In this document: positions 4,837 through 6,926 of the stretch, in pieces
Position numbering within the stretch: the first letter of the stretch is position 1
Layout: every line of letters starts with the position of its first letter
Assembly (NCBI GenBank): GCA_959599615.1
Contig: CAUGKA010000110.1
Location: 1 to 6,926 of the forward strand
DNA length: 6,926 nucleotides
From: an uncultured Collinsella sp.
Lineage (GTDB): Bacteria > Actinomycetota > Coriobacteriia > Coriobacteriales > Coriobacteriaceae
Direction of reading: 5' to 3'
Position numbers and translations under genes: made by a program
The notes under the pieces: model-generated
The model's input: only the letters and a program-made list of their open reading frames with translations
Databases searched by the model: none
What the model was told of the DNA's origin: nothing

Positions 4837-5514
4837 TCACACAAAATCTTCTTGGCCCAAATCGGCATATAGCCTGCGTTTGCGAATGTAGCCGAGCACG
4901 GACTCGCTCGTAAGATAGCGCACGCTCATACCGCGGGCAACTCGCTTGCGAATGTTCGTCGAGCTGATCGCCAGCGCCGGAATCTGAATATAGCGCACGT
5001 CGAACGGCAGCCCCGACTCTTTGATTCGGGCACGCGCCGTATCGATATCAAAGCCCGGTCGTGTCGCCGCAATAAAGGTAGCAAGCTCAGCGATTCGTTC
5101 GGCATCATGCCAGGTCACAATATCGATAATCGCGTCGGCGCCCGTAATAAAGTAGAGCTTTACCTGCGGCGGGTAAAAGTCGCGAAGGGCATGAAGCGTA
5201 TCGGCCGTATAGGTTACGCCCGGACGGTCGATCTCGAACCGGCTCGCCAAAAAGGCCGGGTTCGCGGCGGTGGCGAGGACCGTCATGGCGTAACGGTCCT
5301 CGGCAGGCGTCACCGGCTTGTCAAGCTTAAAGGCAGGAGAGCCCGCCGGCATAAAGAGCACAGCGTCCAAGTCGAGCGACTCGCGCGCCTGCTCGGCGGT
5401 CACCAGGTGCCCGTAATGGATGGGATCAAAGGTGCCACCCATAATGCCAAGCCTAAACTCCTGCCCGTCCTCTAGAGGAAGCTCGGGCAAACCGATTCCA
5501 CCGCGCAGCGACAT
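4837..5514 (-). CDS. nadD: Nicotinate-nucleotide adenylyltransferase
   Basis: Transfers AMP from ATP to nicotinate mononucleotide to give deamido-NAD, a required step in NAD synthesis. The nucleotidylyltransferase Rossmann fold is marked by GGTFDPIHYGH (26-36), which contains the HxGH-type ATP site, FITGADAI (122-129) and ISSTNIRKRVARG (183-195), the ISSTxIR phosphate-binding motif. Total length is 225 aa. About 20 residues precede the first strand, more than in minimal homologues, which usually start only a few residues before GGTFDP. The start is ATG at 5514, 3 nt after the obg stop (TAA-GCC-ATG), so coupling to obg is likely. The ribosome binding site is poor (a GGAG lies about 12 nt upstream). 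Met25 is the only later in-frame ATG near the fold and is probably too late. Confidence 0.95.
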   Translation of the reverse strand: MSLRGGIGLPELPLEDGQEFRLGIMGGTFDPIHYGHLVTAEQARESLDLDAVLFMPAGSPAFKLDKPVTPAEDRYAMTVLATAANPAFLASRFEIDRPGVTYTADTLHALRDFYPPQVKLYFITGADAIIDIVTWHDAERIAELATFIAATRPGFDIDTARARIKESGLPFDVRYIQIPALAISSTNIRKRVARGMSVRYLTSESVLGYIRKRRLYADLGQEDFV

Positions 5515-5517
5515 GGC

Positions 5518-6926
5518 TTACTCGCTCTCCGAGGTCTCGGCATCGTCCGCGGCATCCGCCGCATCAACAACCTCGACGCCCTCATCCGCAGCATCGGCCA
5601 CGTCAATGGCCTCAACGGCAACGTCCTCGCCAGCATCCTCGAGCTCCTCGTACTCCGAGAAGTCCTCGGCGCCCTCAAAGTCAAAGGCGCGCTGGCAAAT
5701 GCGGACCTCGTCGCCCGCACGGCAACCAGCCTTCTCGAGCGCGTCGTCAACACCCATACGCGCAAACTTATGCTGCAGGTAAATAACGGCTTCCTCGTTT
5801 TCCCAGTCGGTCTGGATGACCATGCGCTCGATGGCACGACCGACCACGCGGAAGGCACCGGGCGCTTCCTGGACAATGCGGAAACGCTTCTCACGCTGCA
5901 GGCGGCGGCGCTCCCACTCATCGTCGCGCAGGTCGACCGGTTCATCGGAGACCGCCAGCTCGGCGCGGAGCTTGGCCACCTGCTCACCTACGGCAAGCAT
6001 CAACGTATTGAGACCGGCGCCCGTCACGGCAGACACGGCAAAGAACATATGTCCATCGTCGAGCGCTGCGCGCTTGAGGTCGGCAATCTTATCGGCCGTG
6101 CCCGGCGCGTCGCACTTGTTGGCGACAACGATCTGCGGACGCTCCGAAAGCTCGGCGCCATACTGCTCGAGCTCGCGGTTGATGATGCGATAGTCCTCAA
6201 CCGGATCGCGATCCTCAAAACCGCCCGTCATGTCGACGACATGCATGATCAGGGCCGTACGCTCAATGTGGCGCAAGAACTGGTGACCCAGGCCCTTGCC
6301 TTCGCTCGCGCCCTCGATAAGACCGGGGACGTCGGCAACGACATAAGAATATTCGCCGGCACGCACCATGCCCAGATTGGGCACGAGCGTGGTAAACGGG
6401 TAGTCAGCAATCTTGGGGCGGGCGGCACTCATGCGCGCAATGAGCGATGACTTACCCACCGAGGGAAAGCCCACGAGTGCGGCATCGGCCATAAGCTTCA
6501 TCTCGAGCTCAATCCAGTGCTCCTCTGCCGGTTCGCCCAGCTGAGCAAACGCGGGCGCGCGGCGCACCGACGTCACAAAGTGCGTGTTGCCCAAGCCGCC
6601 GGCGCCACCAGGGGCCACGACAACGCGCTCGCCATCGTGCACCAGATCGGCAATCTCGAACATCGGGGTCTGCGTCTCGGGGTCGAGCTCGCGCACCACG
6701 GTACCCATAGGGACCTTGAGAATCAGGTCCTCGCCGCTCTTACCGTTACGACGGGCACCCTGCCCGTGCGTGCCGCGCTCGGCGCGGAAGTGATGCTTAA
6801 AGCGGTAATCGATCAGCGAAGACAGCTGAGCATCGGCCTGGATGACGACATTGCCGCCACGACCGCCGTCGCCGCCATCGGGGCCGCCCTTGGGGACAAA
6901 TGCCTCGCGCCTAAACGACATGCATC
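5518..6926 (-). CDS. obg: GTPase Obg/CgtA (5' end off window)
   Basis: Essential GTPase that binds the 50S subunit, acting in its late assembly and in stress signalling. Numbered from the first Met in the window: the glycine-rich Obg domain (1-140; MSFRREAFVPKGGPDGGDGG onward), the G domain with P-loop GFPSVGKS (151-158), DVPG switch II (197-200), NKCD (268-271) and SAVTG (297-301), then the Obg C-terminal (OCT) domain (about 340-411) and an acidic Ala/Asp/Glu tail (412-467). The Met at 6921 is almost surely internal. The codon before it is TGC, so the sequence reads C-M-SFRRE, matching the family's GDGCVSFRRE. About 15-20 residues are missing beyond the edge. It is the first visible gene of the leftward cluster; rplU and rpmA are usual upstream neighbours but lie outside. 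Confidence 0.97.
   Translation of the reverse strand, partial: CMSFRREAFVPKGGPDGGDGGRGGNVVIQADAQLSSLIDYRFKHHFRAERGTHGQGARRNGKSGEDLILKVPMGTVVRELDPETQTPMFEIADLVHDGERVVVAPGGAGGLGNTHFVTSVRRAPAFAQLGEPAEEHWIELEMKLMADAALVGFPSVGKSSLIARMSAARPKIADYPFTTLVPNLGMVRAGEYSYVVADVPGLIEGASEGKGLGHQFLRHIERTALIMHVVDMTGGFEDRDPVEDYRIINRELEQYGAELSERPQIVVANKCDAPGTADKIADLKRAALDDGHMFFAVSAVTGAGLNTLMLAVGEQVAKLRAELAVSDEPVDLRDDEWERRRLQREKRFRIVQEAPGAFRVVGRAIERMVIQTDWENEEAVIYLQHKFARMGVDDALEKAGCRAGDEVRICQRAFDFEGAEDFSEYEELEDAGEDVAVEAIDVADAADEGVEVVDAADAADDAETSESE

Noticed and set aside
4108..4872. Long plus-strand open frame (254 codons) opposite yqeK and rsfS
   Set aside because: It is antisense to two well-recognised genes, shows no family motif, and is a by-product of high-GC codon bias.
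5770..6450. Long plus-strand open frame (226 codons) opposite obg
   Set aside because: It lies entirely antisense to the conserved G and OCT domains of Obg, with no recognisable protein features.
1..6926. Mobile element, CRISPR, tRNA/rRNA or a novel defence-type system
   Set aside because: No direct-repeat array, terminal repeats, transposase, integrase or tRNA-like fold was seen. Nearly all of the window is accounted for by conserved housekeeping genes.

Overview
This is an ordinary core-genome window from a fairly high-GC bacterium. Protein flavour, frequent TTG/GTG starts and gene order suggest an actinobacterial lineage. My best guess is Coriobacteriia (Collinsella-like), from recall of family sequences rather than from a search. 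I see no mobile element, CRISPR array, tRNA, rRNA or undescribed gene system.

Three transcription blocks are present. (1) Positions 1-2177, minus strand: a tightly packed cluster rpsP-khpA-rimM-trmD-lepB, with lepB running off the left edge. It covers small-subunit assembly (S16, RimM), RNA binding (KhpA), tRNA m1G37 methylation (TrmD) and the membrane signal peptidase. Gaps are 3, 4, 10 and 2 nt, and a plausible promoter (TTCACC-N17-TATTAT) lies at 2234-2262. (2) Positions 2379/2418-3632, plus strand: a single dinB gene for translesion DNA polymerase IV, transcribed divergently from the rpsP cluster. The roughly 200-nt divergent spacer holds both promoter candidates and an unexplained 8-bp perfect inverted repeat. 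(3) Positions 3732-6926, minus strand: the obg-nadD-yqeK-rsfS cluster, with obg missing its 5' end at the right edge. It covers ribosome-assembly GTPase, NAD synthesis, an HD-domain dinucleotide hydrolase and ribosome silencing. It ends in a strong intrinsic terminator (3645-3687) facing the dinB 3' end.

Both minus-strand clusters concern ribosome assembly and translation quality, and the arrangement looks built on translational coupling: near-zero gaps, and Shine-Dalgarno sequences made from the Glu-Glu codons that end the upstream gene. Points worth a second look are a rewritten catalytic loop in TrmD, a hairpin that places the rimM TTG start in its loop, the absence of rplS between trmD and lepB, the inverted repeat upstream of dinB, and two edge or start traps (the first Met of obg in the window is internal; dinB probably starts at 2418).
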